From CAADGU01 sp964581605 (lineage in GTDB: Bacteria > Chloroflexota > Anaerolineae > Promineifilales > Promineifilaceae): a stretch of 22,284 bases of DNA. This document shows, in pieces, positions 8,450 to 16,562 of this stretch; within the stretch, counting starts at the first letter, position 1, and each line of letters opens with the position of its first letter. Location of the stretch: positions 1-22,284 of the forward strand of contig CAZOPF010000092.1 of the NCBI GenBank assembly GCA_964581605.1, written 5' to 3'. The notes below the pieces were generated by a model. The model was not told the DNA's origin. It saw only the letters and a list, made by a program, of their open reading frames with translations, and did not search any database. Both the position numbers and the translations under genes were made by a program.

Positions 8450-9472
8450 CTACATCCCTGGCACCAGCAGCACCTTGCCGCCGGTCATTTGGCTTTCGTA
8501 GTCGCGTACTGCCTGCTGGGCCTGTGATAGGGGATAACGGCTGCGTATCTCGGTTTTCAGCGCCGAGAGCATGAGCTTTTGCGCCCGTCGCCATATCAGG
8601 AAATTTTGCAGCAGATTTTTTTGCCCCACCCACGGCCCCAACCAGAAACCATCCACCGATTTGTCTTCAAAAATCAGGGAGGGGATGTTGACCTGTACGG
8701 GCTGCTGGGCAAGGCCGCCATATACCGTCACCCGGCTGTGGGCGGGCATGGCGGCCAACAGTAGTTGCGGCAGATCACCGGCAACGGCATCAAAGGCCAG
8801 CCGGATGTTTTGTTGGTGGCACAGGTCACGCAGTTGTTGGTTAAAATCGGGGTCGCTGCTGTTGAGAACGTGGCTCACGCCCTGCTGCTTCAGGTCAACA
8901 ACCTGTTCCGCACGGCGCACAATGCCCACCACTTCAATCCCTTCTTGCTGCCCCAATCGGTGCATCATCAGCCCCAACGCGCTGGCGGCGGCCGTGTTGA
9001 TCACCGTTTGGTGCCCGGCTTTTTTAGCCAGGTCTATGAGGGCGACGGCCGTGAGCGGATTCACCACCGACATCGCCCCCTGCTCCAGGCTCACGGCATC
9101 ATCAAGCGGCAGGGCAAAATTGACCGTCGTGGTCGTATATTCGGCCCAAACGCCATCCCCCGTTTGCTGCGTCACACAGGCCACCCGCTTACCCGCCAGA
9201 TAACGCCCCATCAGGCCGGTGCTGCCGCCCACCGCCACCACCGTACCGGAGCCTTCAAAGCCGGGCACTGTTGGCGTTGGCTTTTTGAAACCATACACAC
9301 CCTGCAAAAACATCAGGTCTGATGGATTGATGGGGGAAGCGGCAATTTTAACCAACACTTCATTCGGGCCGGGGCGGGGCACAGGGCGCTGCACCACGCG
9401 CAGCGCGTCAGCACCGTTGTATGAATCGAGGATGACGGCCGTCATCTGTTCAGGAAGGGGGTTTGAGGTCAT
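8450..9472 (-). CDS. Zinc-independent MDR-family NAD(P)-dependent oxidoreductase (quinone/enoyl reductase-like)
   Basis: 340 aa from the ATG at 9472, chosen because GGAG lies 8 bases upstream; a longer in-frame ORF back to 9562 has no ribosome site. The N-terminal GroES-like domain is clear: PRPGPNEVLVKIAASPINPSD, then PGFEGSGTVVAVG at about 70-83. The Rossmann domain begins near residue 155 (QTVINTAAASALGLMMHRL), continues GIEVVGIVRRAEQ and VSHVLNSSDPDF, and the protein ends GGKVLLVPG. Catalytic and structural zinc cysteines of alcohol dehydrogenases are absent, so it belongs to the zinc-free quinone oxidoreductase/enoyl-reductase side of the superfamily. Substrate unknown. It stands alone between repeat-bearing intergenic regions, and its neighbours give no pathway. 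Confidence 0.85.
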   Translation of the reverse strand: MTSNPLPEQMTAVILDSYNGADALRVVQRPVPRPGPNEVLVKIAASPINPSDLMFLQGVYGFKKPTPTVPGFEGSGTVVAVGGSTGLMGRYLAGKRVACVTQQTGDGVWAEYTTTTVNFALPLDDAVSLEQGAMSVVNPLTAVALIDLAKKAGHQTVINTAAASALGLMMHRLGQQEGIEVVGIVRRAEQVVDLKQQGVSHVLNSSDPDFNQQLRDLCHQQNIRLAFDAVAGDLPQLLLAAMPAHSRVTVYGGLAQQPVQVNIPSLIFEDKSVDGFWLGPWVGQKNLLQNFLIWRRAQKLMLSALKTEIRSRYPLSQAQQAVRDYESQMTGGKVLLVPGM

Positions 9473-9589
9473 AGTTATCTCCAATTTCTTGCCGGGGGTT
9501 ATTCCGCAATGGTAGCAACAACGCACCATCTCCACAAAGCCGGTATTGAGGGGCAGAGTCATCCTTACGGCACGGTTGCTTAGTAGCTG

Positions 9590-9598
9590 AGTATAGCA
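9590..9598 (-). promoter_or_regulatory. Candidate extended -10 promoter for the oxidoreductase gene
   Basis: On the minus strand the sequence reads TGCTATACT, a TGn-extended -10 element with 5 of 6 matches to TATAAT. No convincing -35 box lies 16-18 bp upstream. It would give a leader of roughly 110 nt before the ATG at 9472. Confidence 0.35.
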
Positions 9599-9675
9599 TG
9601 TAAAACTCTGCGCCTCTGTGGTGAAAACCTCTTTGGTTCTGGTTTGTCCAGGTTAGGGTGTATTCAATCAAAGAA

Positions 9676-9739
9676 GGGCGAGGCAACCGGGAAAAAGCGG
9701 CGGCCGCTGTAGTGGATATGTTGCCCGGTTGTCTCGCCC
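9676..9739. repeat. REP-like palindrome, GGGCGAGGCAACCGGG family
   Basis: GGGCGAGGCAACCGGG (9676-9691) and CCCGGTTGTCTCGCCC (9724-9739) form a 16-bp inverted repeat with one mismatch. The interior holds a GC-rich palindrome (GCGGCGGCCGCTG). The 18-mer extending the left arm by AA recurs exactly twice at the far end of the window (22182 and 22245). It lies just past the stop of the carboxypeptidase gene and could affect its mRNA end. The rest of the interval 9473-9675 shows no gene. Confidence 0.8.
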
Positions 9740-9759
9740 CAACGATGGTTATCAATATT

Positions 9760-10665
9760 TTATGGCATTTCGGGGATGCACGGTTCCGGCTGGTTTGCCA
9801 GTTGAAATTGGGTTAATGAGAGACCTTGCTCATGTAGCATGGTTGCCATTTCTGCCCCTACATAACGATAGTGCCAGGGTTCGTAATAAAAGCCGGTGAG
9901 TTCAAATGTTTCCAGAGGCCAACTGAGTGTGAAGCCATAGTGGTGGGCGTTTGCCAGCAGCCAGGCGCCCTCGTTGGTTTTGTAAAAGTAGGTGTGGAAC
10001 TGCAAGGAGGGGTCGCCGGTGTAAAGGGGGAGTTCGGGCGAGCCAAAATCAATGGTGGTGCCGAGTTGATGCTCACTGCGGCCGGGTGGGGCACTGATGA
10101 TGTTGACGTGATCGGGGAATGCCGCTGCCCATTTGTCATAGGCGATGGCTTGGGCGCTGTAGCTGCGGTAACCGGACAAGATTTGTGGTTTTAGCCCGGC
10201 CGCCTGCATGGCTGTGACCATCTGCACCAATGGCTCTACGACCGCTGCCCGTATTTCAATGGGGTAGCCCAATGTGACATCATTTCCCAGATAATCGTTG
10301 AGTGATACCAGGTCTGGCGGGGCATAATCCCGGCTTAAACTATAGGTTTGGGTGACAACAGCCCACAGGTCGTCAGCGCGGAGCAGCCGGTTGGAGCAGG
10401 GGCCGGCCGGGGTGGCAGTGGCGGTGGCTGTGGGGGTGGCTGTGTGATCGGGGGTTGGGGTGTGGGTGCTGGTGGGCACGGCCGTCGGTGGTTGCGGTGA
10501 AGGGGTGGCGAGGCGGTGTGTGGCTGGGGTGTGGGAAGCGAGTGGTGAGGCGGTGGCAGTTGGTAACTGGGTGACGGCCGCCGGGACAACACTGGTTACG
10601 GCCGTCTGGCAACCAGTTATCCACACCATCACCATTGCAAAAAAGGCAAAAGTTAGCTGTTTCAT
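9760..10665 (-). CDS. VanY-like D-alanyl-D-alanine carboxypeptidase lipoprotein (peptidase M15)
   Basis: 301 aa. The N-terminus (MKQLTFAFFAMVMVWITGCQ) is a lipoprotein signal with the lipid-attachment cysteine at about residue 19. Residues 30-88 are a Thr/Pro/Ala-rich linker with TATATAT-style runs, presumably a flexible spacer between membrane and enzyme. The catalytic domain (about 90-301) has LSGYRSYSAQ, the zinc motif SEHQLGTTIDF (His199, Asp206) and EPWHYRYVG (Glu262, His265), the M15B/VanY signature. It should trim the terminal D-Ala of peptidoglycan stem peptides outside the membrane. No van regulatory genes are adjacent, so this is likely a housekeeping wall enzyme rather than a resistance gene. 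It is divergent from the Lrp-type regulator; the intergenic space is 132 bp. The ribosome site is weak. Confidence 0.9.
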   Translation of the reverse strand: MKQLTFAFFAMVMVWITGCQTAVTSVVPAAVTQLPTATASPLASHTPATHRLATPSPQPPTAVPTSTHTPTPDHTATPTATATATPAGPCSNRLLRADDLWAVVTQTYSLSRDYAPPDLVSLNDYLGNDVTLGYPIEIRAAVVEPLVQMVTAMQAAGLKPQILSGYRSYSAQAIAYDKWAAAFPDHVNIISAPPGRSEHQLGTTIDFGSPELPLYTGDPSLQFHTYFYKTNEGAWLLANAHHYGFTLSWPLETFELTGFYYEPWHYRYVGAEMATMLHEQGLSLTQFQLANQPEPCIPEMP

Positions 10666-10711
10666 CGAGGCTTAATTGTAGCGCAAGCCCCTTATATGCC
10701 CAAAAGTACAG

Positions 10712-10740
10712 TTGGCACGACAGGTAAAAAACCGTATAAT
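10712..10740 (+). promoter_or_regulatory. Strong sigma70-type promoter of the Lrp/EamA operon
   Basis: TTGGCA (10712-10717), a 17-bp spacer, then TATAAT (10735-10740), a perfect -10. Transcription should start near 10747, about 50 nt before the ATG at 10798. This also shows that the in-frame extension back to 10696 is not translated. Confidence 0.8.
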
Positions 10741-10797
10741 TTTCTGGTTGATGGATTATTTTCCGAATTATATTCAGAGTTAATAAGGTTTTATAGA

Positions 10798-11283
10798 ATG
10801 ATTGACGAAATTGATGCCCAAATTTTGATGCTCTTGCAGGAGAATGGCCGTCTGGCAAATGCGGCCATTGCGGAACAGGTGGGGCTGACCACCTCAACCG
10901 TTTTTGATCGCATCAAGCGGTTGGAAAAGCGGGGGGTGATTCAACGATATGTGGCGCTGGTAGACGCGGCCGCCTTGGGCAAACCGATTACGGCATTTGT
11001 GCGGCTGGTGGTGGGGGCCGATGGTAATGAGAGTTATCTGGCCAGTAAACGGCAGTTTGCCGAATTGTGCCAGACCGAGCCAGATGTATTGGAATGTCAT
11101 ACAGTTGCCGGCGAAGATTGTTATGTACTCAAGGTGCGTGTGGCCAATACCGGTCAGCTTGAAGCGTTGATTGAACGGCTGCGTTCGCAGGCCAATGTGA
11201 CCCGAACGACGACCAACATCGTCCTTTCCACTTTTAAGGAAGAAACGAAAGTGGCGGTGGCTTTGGCGCAAGATTCGGATTGA
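10798..11283 (+). CDS. Lrp/AsnC-family transcriptional regulator
   Basis: 161 aa. The ATG at 10798 has AAGG nine bases upstream and lies downstream of the promoter; the in-frame ATG at 10696 is upstream of the predicted transcription start. Residues 1-60 hold the winged helix-turn-helix typical of the family: IDEIDAQILMLLQENGR, then AAIAEQVGLTTSTVFDRIKRLEKRGVIQRY. Residues 70-150 form the RAM ligand-sensing/oligomerisation domain (ITAFVRLVV, VLECHTVAGEDCYVLKVRV). Such proteins sense amino acids and often control a neighbouring exporter. Here an EamA transporter follows after 63 bp on the same strand, so amino-acid or metabolite export control is a reasonable inference. Length is normal for the family. 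Confidence 0.92.
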   Translation: MIDEIDAQILMLLQENGRLANAAIAEQVGLTTSTVFDRIKRLEKRGVIQRYVALVDAAALGKPITAFVRLVVGADGNESYLASKRQFAELCQTEPDVLECHTVAGEDCYVLKVRVANTGQLEALIERLRSQANVTRTTTNIVLSTFKEETKVAVALAQDSD

Positions 11284-11346
11284 GAGAGCAGGGGTACGGC
11301 CGTATGATCGGTAATGAATGACCCAAGCTCTTCTTTGAGGTGCAAC

Positions 11347-12264
11347 ATGAACTGGAAAAATCTGTTTTTGATGGTCTTTTTAGCGGCGCTGTGGGGGCCG
11401 TCTTTTGTATTTATCAAGGTAGGCGTGGAAACCATTCCGCCGTTGACACTGGTTTTTGGCCGGGTGGCGTTGGCGGCCGTATTGTTATACCTGGTCCTGC
11501 GCTGGCAACACGGCCGTTTACCTTCCTCCCTCAATACCTGGAAACACATCTCCTTCGTGGCCCTAACACATAATGCCATCCCCTTTGTGCTATTTGCCTG
11601 GGGCGAACAATATGTAGATAGCGCTTTGGCTTCCATCCTCAACGGCACAATCCCCCTGTTTACCATTGTGCTGGCGCACTTTTTTACGCAGGATGACCAC
11701 CTGACGCCTGCAAAGGTGACGGGTGTGCTGGTTGGGTTTGCCGGGATGTTGGTGCTGGTGTATCCCGCATTTCAGGCTGGCGTATCGGCAACAGGCTGGG
11801 GAGCATTAGCCCTGGTATTGGCGGCCTTTTTGTATGGTGTAGCCATTGTGTATGCCCGTAACCATTTGCGCGGGCTGCCTTCTTTGGTTGCCCCCACAGG
11901 CCAGATGATCATGGCTTCGCTCTTTTTGTTACCTGTTATGCTCTTGGTGGAACGGCCGTGGACATTACCGGCCCCCTCTGTTCCCTCGTTGTTTTCTATG
12001 TTTGCCCTGGCAGTGTTGGGTACGGCGCTGGCCTTCATTGTGTATTACCGCCTATTGGAGCGTGCCGGGGCCAGCTATCTTTCCATGGTAGCATATGTCA
12101 TTCCGGTTTTTGGGATTATCTTCAGTGTCTTGCTGTTGGAGGAGCAGTTGACCCGCGAAATGATTCTGGGTGGCACGCTCATTCTTATCGGGGTGATGAT
12201 TGTGAATGGCCTCTTTAGCTTCCGTGTGGCGCGCGTGCCCCAACAGGCGGGGGCGGGCGATTGA
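11347..12264 (+). CDS. EamA/DMT-superfamily transporter
   Basis: 305 aa. The start at 11347 is supported by GAGGTG 5 bases upstream; the in-frame ATG at 11314 has no ribosome site. Two EamA repeats of about five membrane helices each are visible (about 5-130 and 140-290). They include LAALWGPSFVFIKVGVE near the first helix, YVDSALASILNGTIPLFTIVLAHFF, and in the second half LGTALAFIVYYRLLERAGASYLSMVAYVIPVFGIIFSVLLLEE, the classic signature. The protein is expected in the cytoplasmic membrane, exporting amino acids or other small metabolites; substrate unknown. Because an Lrp/AsnC gene lies directly upstream, amino-acid export is the best guess. The transcript probably ends at the hairpin near 12298-12340. 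Confidence 0.9.
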   Translation: MNWKNLFLMVFLAALWGPSFVFIKVGVETIPPLTLVFGRVALAAVLLYLVLRWQHGRLPSSLNTWKHISFVALTHNAIPFVLFAWGEQYVDSALASILNGTIPLFTIVLAHFFTQDDHLTPAKVTGVLVGFAGMLVLVYPAFQAGVSATGWGALALVLAAFLYGVAIVYARNHLRGLPSLVAPTGQMIMASLFLLPVMLLVERPWTLPAPSVPSLFSMFALAVLGTALAFIVYYRLLERAGASYLSMVAYVIPVFGIIFSVLLLEEQLTREMILGGTLILIGVMIVNGLFSFRVARVPQQAGAGD

Positions 12265-12297
12265 TTGGTTGATGACGTTGCTTTGTCTGTTGGTAGG

Positions 12298-12344
12298 GGC
12301 TGGTGGCGGGTAAGCTGGTGGTTAATGCCAGCCACCAGCCACTT
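12298..12344 (+). terminator. Probable terminator after the EamA gene
   Basis: GGCTGGTGGC (12298-12307) pairs with GCCACCAGCC (12331-12340), followed by ACTTTT. A competing inner pairing (GCTGGTGG/CCACCAGC) is also possible. The hairpin separates two convergent genes. The T-tract is short. Confidence 0.55.
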
Positions 12345-12359
12345 TTGCTGAGATAATGG

Positions 12360-13175
12360 CTAAATGACCAGCACGGATGTATCAATTTTGCTCACAATCT
12401 GGTGCGCCAGGTCATCCAGTAAAAAACGTTCCCATCCGCTGCCCTGGTGCGCTCCAATAACTACCAGATCGTAATGGCCATCTCTGGCTTCTTCCAACAC
12501 TTCATCTACTACCAGCCCATGGCGTACTTTGGCCTGTAGGTGCAGAGGAAGTGATTCCAGAACGGCCGCATCGTGCGCCAATAATTCACCTTCCCGCGTG
12601 TGCCGGGCCATCAACTCAGCCGCATCAGCGCGTAGTTCCCAGCCAGGTACGCCGGGCGCGGCCGTCATTTGGGACATGACATGCAGAATCGTAACCTCTT
12701 CCGTTACCCGTAGCAGCGGCAAGAGCCGGGCTTGTAATCGCTCCAGGAGGGAGGGATCGCGCCCACCTTCACACAACAGCAGCCGTTTGACCGACGGTTT
12801 TTCCTGGCGGGCAATTAAAACCGGGCAAGACATATGGGCAATTACTCGTTCGGCCGTTGGCCCTAACAACCGCTTGAGCAACCTGTGGCCGGGACGATCC
12901 CCTAATACCACCAGGTCATAGGAGCCTTTTTGGGCAGCCCGGGCAATTTCATTGGCGGCCGTGCCGATACAAATCTGTTTTTGGGGCACAACCTGGTATT
13001 CAGCCACCAGGCCAGCAGCCCGTTTCAAAACAGCTTCTGCCTGCGGCCGATCCTCTTCGGCCGGGATTACCGTTAAAAGCGTCAGGCGGCTGTCCGTTTT
13101 GTGGGTAAGGAAGGCTCCCAGGCGCACGGCCGTGTCTGAATGTGCTGCCCCCCCGGTGGCTACTAAAACTTGCAT
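12360..13175 (-). CDS. Tandem universal stress protein (UspA family)
   Basis: 271 aa from the ATG at 13175. A TTG two codons upstream (13181) is less likely because the Shine-Dalgarno AGGAG would then be too close. Two Usp domains are present: 1-125 (MQVLVATGGAAHSDTAVRLGAFL, DLVVLGDRPGHRLLKRLLGPTAERVIAHMSCPVLIA) and about 130-271 (KRLLLCEGG, DLVVIGAHQGSGWERFLLDDLAHQIVSKIDTSVLVI). The first keeps a near-canonical nucleotide-binding Gly pattern. The second has DD where Gly-Ser/Thr is usual, so its ATP binding may be lost. The gene lies 11 bp after the transporter gene, and its Shine-Dalgarno overlaps that gene's stop codon, so translation is probably coupled. The context suggests a soluble partner or sensor for the membrane protein. 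Confidence 0.88.
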   Translation of the reverse strand: MQVLVATGGAAHSDTAVRLGAFLTHKTDSRLTLLTVIPAEEDRPQAEAVLKRAAGLVAEYQVVPQKQICIGTAANEIARAAQKGSYDLVVLGDRPGHRLLKRLLGPTAERVIAHMSCPVLIARQEKPSVKRLLLCEGGRDPSLLERLQARLLPLLRVTEEVTILHVMSQMTAAPGVPGWELRADAAELMARHTREGELLAHDAAVLESLPLHLQAKVRHGLVVDEVLEEARDGHYDLVVIGAHQGSGWERFLLDDLAHQIVSKIDTSVLVI

Positions 13176-13186
13176 CTTCAACTCTC

Positions 13187-14329
13187 CTATAAAAACAACA
13201 ACACAATGGGTATCACCAGAATGGTGAACATGAACAACGCCAGGTTGCGATTACTGCTCATAATACCATTCACCAACGCCAGCATCGCTCGTTCATATCG
13301 CCGATAAAGCAGAGCCAGAATCACAATAGAGACAACAGTAATACTGGCCATTTCCACCAACACCACGGTAAAAGCGGGCGGGTTATTCAGCAAAACGGCC
13401 GCCAACAGGGTATCTACAAAGGTCGTAATGTTCGCGCCCATAATGTAGGGAATCACATTTTCGCGGCGCACAAACCCCCGCTGGCTCAAGGGCACCAAAA
13501 TGCTTAACGACAGGCTGACCGACATGGAAATCATCGTAATGCTGGCTCCCAACAGGAACATGACCCAGGGGCGATAAACCAGCCGCGACATACGCCCCAC
13601 CTGGCTTTCCTTTAATGTCATTTCCGGCAGACATTTATCGAACAAATTGAAGCTGACCATAATAATAGCTAACCCCACCAGAAAAAGTGACCAGCGTGGC
13701 AGAAAAGAGAGGAAAAAAGCGGCGATAGGGTCAAAAATAGCGTCTGTTATTGAAGTCAGTACCGTGCCTGAACGCAAATGAATCTGGTCGAATAAACCTG
13801 ACTGCAAAATGGCGATGCCGACGAACAAACCAGCAGTATAGGTGGTGCCGGTAACGGTCAGGGAAAGCAGCCCCATACCCAGGCTGTTGGCCCGGTTACG
13901 GCCGCGCAACACATAAACAAAACCAATGAACAAGACAATAAAACTGGCCCCCAGCCGACTGCCGGTAATCATGGTAAAGGTGCTCATCTGGTCAATGACC
14001 CCGGCATCAAAAAATGCCAGCGCTGCCGCGGCCACAGGTGAACCACTCATCACCATATACGCAAAAATCCAGCCAAACCCCAGGCTGTTAACCGGATTGC
14101 TGACAGCAAACCGATCCTTTACCAATGGCCCCAAATCTCTGGCGCCTTCTTTCATCAGAGTAATGGCTAAAATGAACAAAAAGAGGCTGGCAATAAAAAT
14201 ACCAACTTTTTTCCAGGCAATTCGCTGCCACACGGAGCGTGAGGAGTGGTCGGTGGTGGCGGGCACGGCCGTTTCCATTTTCTGCCCGCCATCACCCATC
14301 TCAACCCCTATCTTGTTGGATTCATCCAT
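13187..14329 (-). CDS. Na/Pi-cotransporter-like membrane protein (NptA/PF02690-like)
   Basis: 380 aa, starting ATG at 14329 with a near-perfect GGAGGT 6 bases upstream. After a soluble N-terminus of about 45 residues there are roughly eight to nine hydrophobic helices. Two inverted-repeat-like segments resemble the family: SGSPVAAAALAFF with GSRLGAS in the first half, and SVSLSLSILVPLSQRG with YIMGANITTFVDTLLAAVLLNN in the second; the latter matches the GANIGTT-DT signature of Na/Pi cotransporters. The usual QSS triplet is replaced by SGS/SLS, so the transported ion is uncertain. The PhoU-like C-terminal domain found in many bacterial members is absent. Instead a separate Usp gene follows with translational coupling, which may supply regulation. 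Confidence 0.75.
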   Translation of the reverse strand: MDESNKIGVEMGDGGQKMETAVPATTDHSSRSVWQRIAWKKVGIFIASLFLFILAITLMKEGARDLGPLVKDRFAVSNPVNSLGFGWIFAYMVMSGSPVAAAALAFFDAGVIDQMSTFTMITGSRLGASFIVLFIGFVYVLRGRNRANSLGMGLLSLTVTGTTYTAGLFVGIAILQSGLFDQIHLRSGTVLTSITDAIFDPIAAFFLSFLPRWSLFLVGLAIIMVSFNLFDKCLPEMTLKESQVGRMSRLVYRPWVMFLLGASITMISMSVSLSLSILVPLSQRGFVRRENVIPYIMGANITTFVDTLLAAVLLNNPPAFTVVLVEMASITVVSIVILALLYRRYERAMLALVNGIMSSNRNLALFMFTILVIPIVLLFL

Positions 14330-14482
14330 TAACCTACCTCCATTGCCCGTTACGCTTGCTTTTACCAGGGTTGCCCGCCATGTGAGCCTATTGCGTGCTG
14401 ATTAAGATTATCGTGCAGGCTAAGAATAAGCAACGGAACTCTTTATATCTGTCGCAACGGCCGTGCCATTGCACCTGACCAA

Positions 14483-16327
14483 CTACTCCACCGTCACACT
14501 TTTGGCCAGGTTGCGCGGTTGGTCCACGTCGCAGCCCCGGCGCACGGCCGTGTGGTAACTGAGCAACTGCATGGGGATGCTGTTCACCACCGGAGCCAGC
14601 AGCGGCGGCGTTTCGGGCACATAAATCACATGGTCGGCTTCGGCGGCAACGGCCGTGTCCCCCTCCGTCGCCAGGGCAATCACCGTGCCCCCCCGCGCCT
14701 TCGCCTGCTGAATCTGGCTGACCATCTTCTCATACAGCGCGTCCTTCGTCGCAATCGCCACCACCGGCATCGTCTCGTCAATCAGGGCAATGGGGCCATG
14801 TTTCATCTCCCCTGCCGGGTAGCCTTCGGCGTGAATGTAGCTGATCTCCTTCAGCTTCAACGCCCCTTCCAGCGCCACCGGATAATTGATCCCCCGCCCC
14901 AAAAAAAGAAAATCGGTCGCCTTAAAAAAGTGTTGGCTCAACTCGTCATATTCCCGATCATGATCCAGCACCCGCCCCGCCAGGTCGGGCAAGTGCGCCA
15001 GATCATCGGCCAGTTGGCGCAGCCGCGTTTGGGAGACGGAACCTCGCAATTCGCCCAACACACAGGCCAGCAAATAGAGGTCTACAATCGAGGTGGTGAA
15101 CGCTTTGGTGCTGGCCACGCCAATCTCCGGCCCCGCCTGCATGGCAATGTAGCCGTCGGAAATGCGCATGGATTGGCTGCCAAAGGCGTTCACAATCGTC
15201 CACAAAATCGCCCCCGACGCTTTAGCCTGTTCGCTGGCGGCCAGGGTATCGGCCGTTTCACCAGATTGTGTGATGGAGAGTACGGCCGTGTCCCCATCCA
15301 CTATCGGCTCATAATAGCGAAACTCCGAAGCATACTCTACTTCCACCGGCACACGGGCGATGGACTCGATCATAAATTTGCCCACCAGCCCGGCGTAATA
15401 ACTGGTGCCGCAAGCCACAATGAAAATCTTTTTCAGCCGTTTGGCCAGTTCCGGCGTCAGGTTCATTTCCGGCAGGCTGATGTGCCCCGTCTCAAAATCT
15501 ACCCGCCCCCGCAGCGTGTTGATGATCGCCTGCGGCTGCTCAAAAATCTCTTTTTGCATGAAATGTTTGAACTCCCCTTTGGCCGCACTCACCGGGTCCC
15601 AGGCGATGGCGTGGATTTCCGGCACAATCGTGTTCCCGTCCAGGTCGGTGACGGCATAGCCCTGGCGGGTCACACGGGCCATCTGGCGGCTTTCCAGGAA
15701 GATCATGTTACGGGTAAATTCCAGAATGGCGGGAATGTCTGAGGCGATGAACATCTCATCCTGGCCCACCCCCAACGTGATACCCCCGGCATTCCCCAAA
15801 CGGGCGCAAATCAGCATGTCCGGGTGGTCAACGCTCATCACCACCACGGCGTTGGCCCCGCGAAGTTGGCGCAAGGTCTGGCGCACGGCCGTTTCCAACG
15901 CCACCCCACTCTCCAGATACCGCTCCACCATCTGCACAATCACTTCCGTGTCCGTCTCCGAATCAAAGCGCACGCCCTCGGCCATCAATTCGTCGCGCAG
16001 TTCCCCGTAATTTTCGACGATGCCATTGTGTACCAGGACAACACGGCCGTTCATGCTCACATGCGGATGGGCATTGCGCTGGCTCGGCTGCCCGTGCGTG
16101 GCCCAACGGGTATGCCCAATGCCAATATGCCCATGCAGCGGCGACTGCGCCATCATCATTTCCAGATTGCCCAGCTTGCCCACATCCCGCCGCAAGGCAA
16201 TATGTCCATTTTGGGCCAGCACCGCCACCCCGGCCGAATCATAGCCCCGATACTCCAGCCTTTTCAGCCCACCCAACACCACGGCGGACGCTTCCCGCGC
16301 CCCAATATAGCCAACGATACCACACAT
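14483..16327 (-). CDS. glmS: Glutamine-fructose-6-phosphate aminotransferase (isomerising), GlmS
   Basis: 614 aa, normal for GlmS. The start at 16327 is chosen because processing of Met exposes the N-terminal nucleophile Cys (MCGIVGYIG) and GGAGGT lies 8 bases upstream; an upstream in-frame extension comes from repeat DNA. Glutaminase domain 1-230: GHTRWATHG, VHNGIVENYGELR and ETDTEVI. The sugar-isomerase (SIS) domains follow: ACGTSYYAGLVGKF, SITQSGETADTLAA, STKAFTTSIVDLYLL, and later GRGINYPVALEGALKLKEISY with EGYPAGEMKHGPIAL. The C-terminus is DQPRNLAKSVTVE, the conserved end that forms the sugar/ammonia channel lid. It makes glucosamine-6-phosphate from fructose-6-phosphate and glutamine, the first step to UDP-GlcNAc and wall synthesis. 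The leader upstream is long and structured and carries a T-box-like motif. Confidence 0.97.
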   Translation of the reverse strand: MCGIVGYIGAREASAVVLGGLKRLEYRGYDSAGVAVLAQNGHIALRRDVGKLGNLEMMMAQSPLHGHIGIGHTRWATHGQPSQRNAHPHVSMNGRVVLVHNGIVENYGELRDELMAEGVRFDSETDTEVIVQMVERYLESGVALETAVRQTLRQLRGANAVVVMSVDHPDMLICARLGNAGGITLGVGQDEMFIASDIPAILEFTRNMIFLESRQMARVTRQGYAVTDLDGNTIVPEIHAIAWDPVSAAKGEFKHFMQKEIFEQPQAIINTLRGRVDFETGHISLPEMNLTPELAKRLKKIFIVACGTSYYAGLVGKFMIESIARVPVEVEYASEFRYYEPIVDGDTAVLSITQSGETADTLAASEQAKASGAILWTIVNAFGSQSMRISDGYIAMQAGPEIGVASTKAFTTSIVDLYLLACVLGELRGSVSQTRLRQLADDLAHLPDLAGRVLDHDREYDELSQHFFKATDFLFLGRGINYPVALEGALKLKEISYIHAEGYPAGEMKHGPIALIDETMPVVAIATKDALYEKMVSQIQQAKARGGTVIALATEGDTAVAAEADHVIYVPETPPLLAPVVNSIPMQLLSYHTAVRRGCDVDQPRNLAKSVTVE

Positions 16328-16350
16328 AATCTTGTACCTCCGTTTGTATT

Positions 16351-16427
16351 GGTGGCAGGTTGCAGGTGGCATGTAGCAAGTGGCAAGTGAAAACCTCACC
16401 TGCAACTTGCAACCTGCAACTTGCCAC
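16351..16427. repeat. Heptanucleotide repeat array B (inverted halves)
   Basis: Left units GGTGGCA, GGTTGCA, GGTGGCA, TGTAGCA, AGTGGCA (16351-16385) run in 7-bp steps. After a short spacer come ACCTCAC, CTGCAAC, TTGCAAC, CTGCAAC, TTGCCAC (16393-16427), which are reverse complements of the same flavour. The array could fold as one long imperfect hairpin. It sits in the glmS leader, between the T-box-like motif and the glmS ribosome site. Confidence 0.88.
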
Positions 16428-16458
16428 ATATTATTCGGCGACCCTCGATTGTGTGTTT

Positions 16459-16529
16459 CGTGGGGACGCCCCTTCGTTAAGAGAGTGAGCGGTTAAGCGG
16501 TTAGCAGTCAGCAGCGGTACCACCCTCGA
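16459..16529 (-). promoter_or_regulatory. T-box-like antiterminator motif upstream of glmS
   Basis: On the minus strand GAGGGTGGTACCGC (signature GGGTGGTACCGC, plus-strand 16514-16525) matches the T-box sequence that binds the tRNA ACCA end. It is followed after about 40 nt by GGCGTCCCC (16470-16462), resembling the conserved CGTCCC partner. CGAGGG can pair with CCCACG around one mismatch, as in the antiterminator A1 helix. The A2 pairing is weak, and heptamer repeats interrupt the loop. No T-tract follows, so if functional it may act on translation. I could not assign Stem I or the specifier codon. Confidence 0.5.
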
Positions 16530-16562
16530 CTGCTGACTGCTCACTGCATACTGCTCACTATA
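16484..16562. repeat. Heptanucleotide repeat array C around the T-box-like motif
   Basis: Plus-strand units AGTGAGC, GGTTAAG, CGGTTAG, CAGTCAG (16484-16511), then after the T-box-like core GACTGCT, GACTGCT, CACTGCA, TACTGCT (16528-16555). The two sides form an exact 11-bp inverted repeat, GCAGTCAGCAG (16504-16514) and CTGCTGACTGC (16530-16540). Reverse-complemented, the right side reads AGTGAGC, AGTATGC, AGTGAGC, the same flavour as array A. Confidence 0.85.

Noticed and set aside
8264..8527. Plus-strand ORF between the methyltransferase and oxidoreductase genes
   Set aside because: It overlaps both minus-strand genes, passes through a hairpin and two ACGGCCGT copies, and shows no protein-like composition.
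9760..10665. Vancomycin-resistance locus
   Set aside because: Only a VanY-like enzyme is present; no vanHAX, vanS or vanR genes are nearby, so a wall-maintenance role is more likely.
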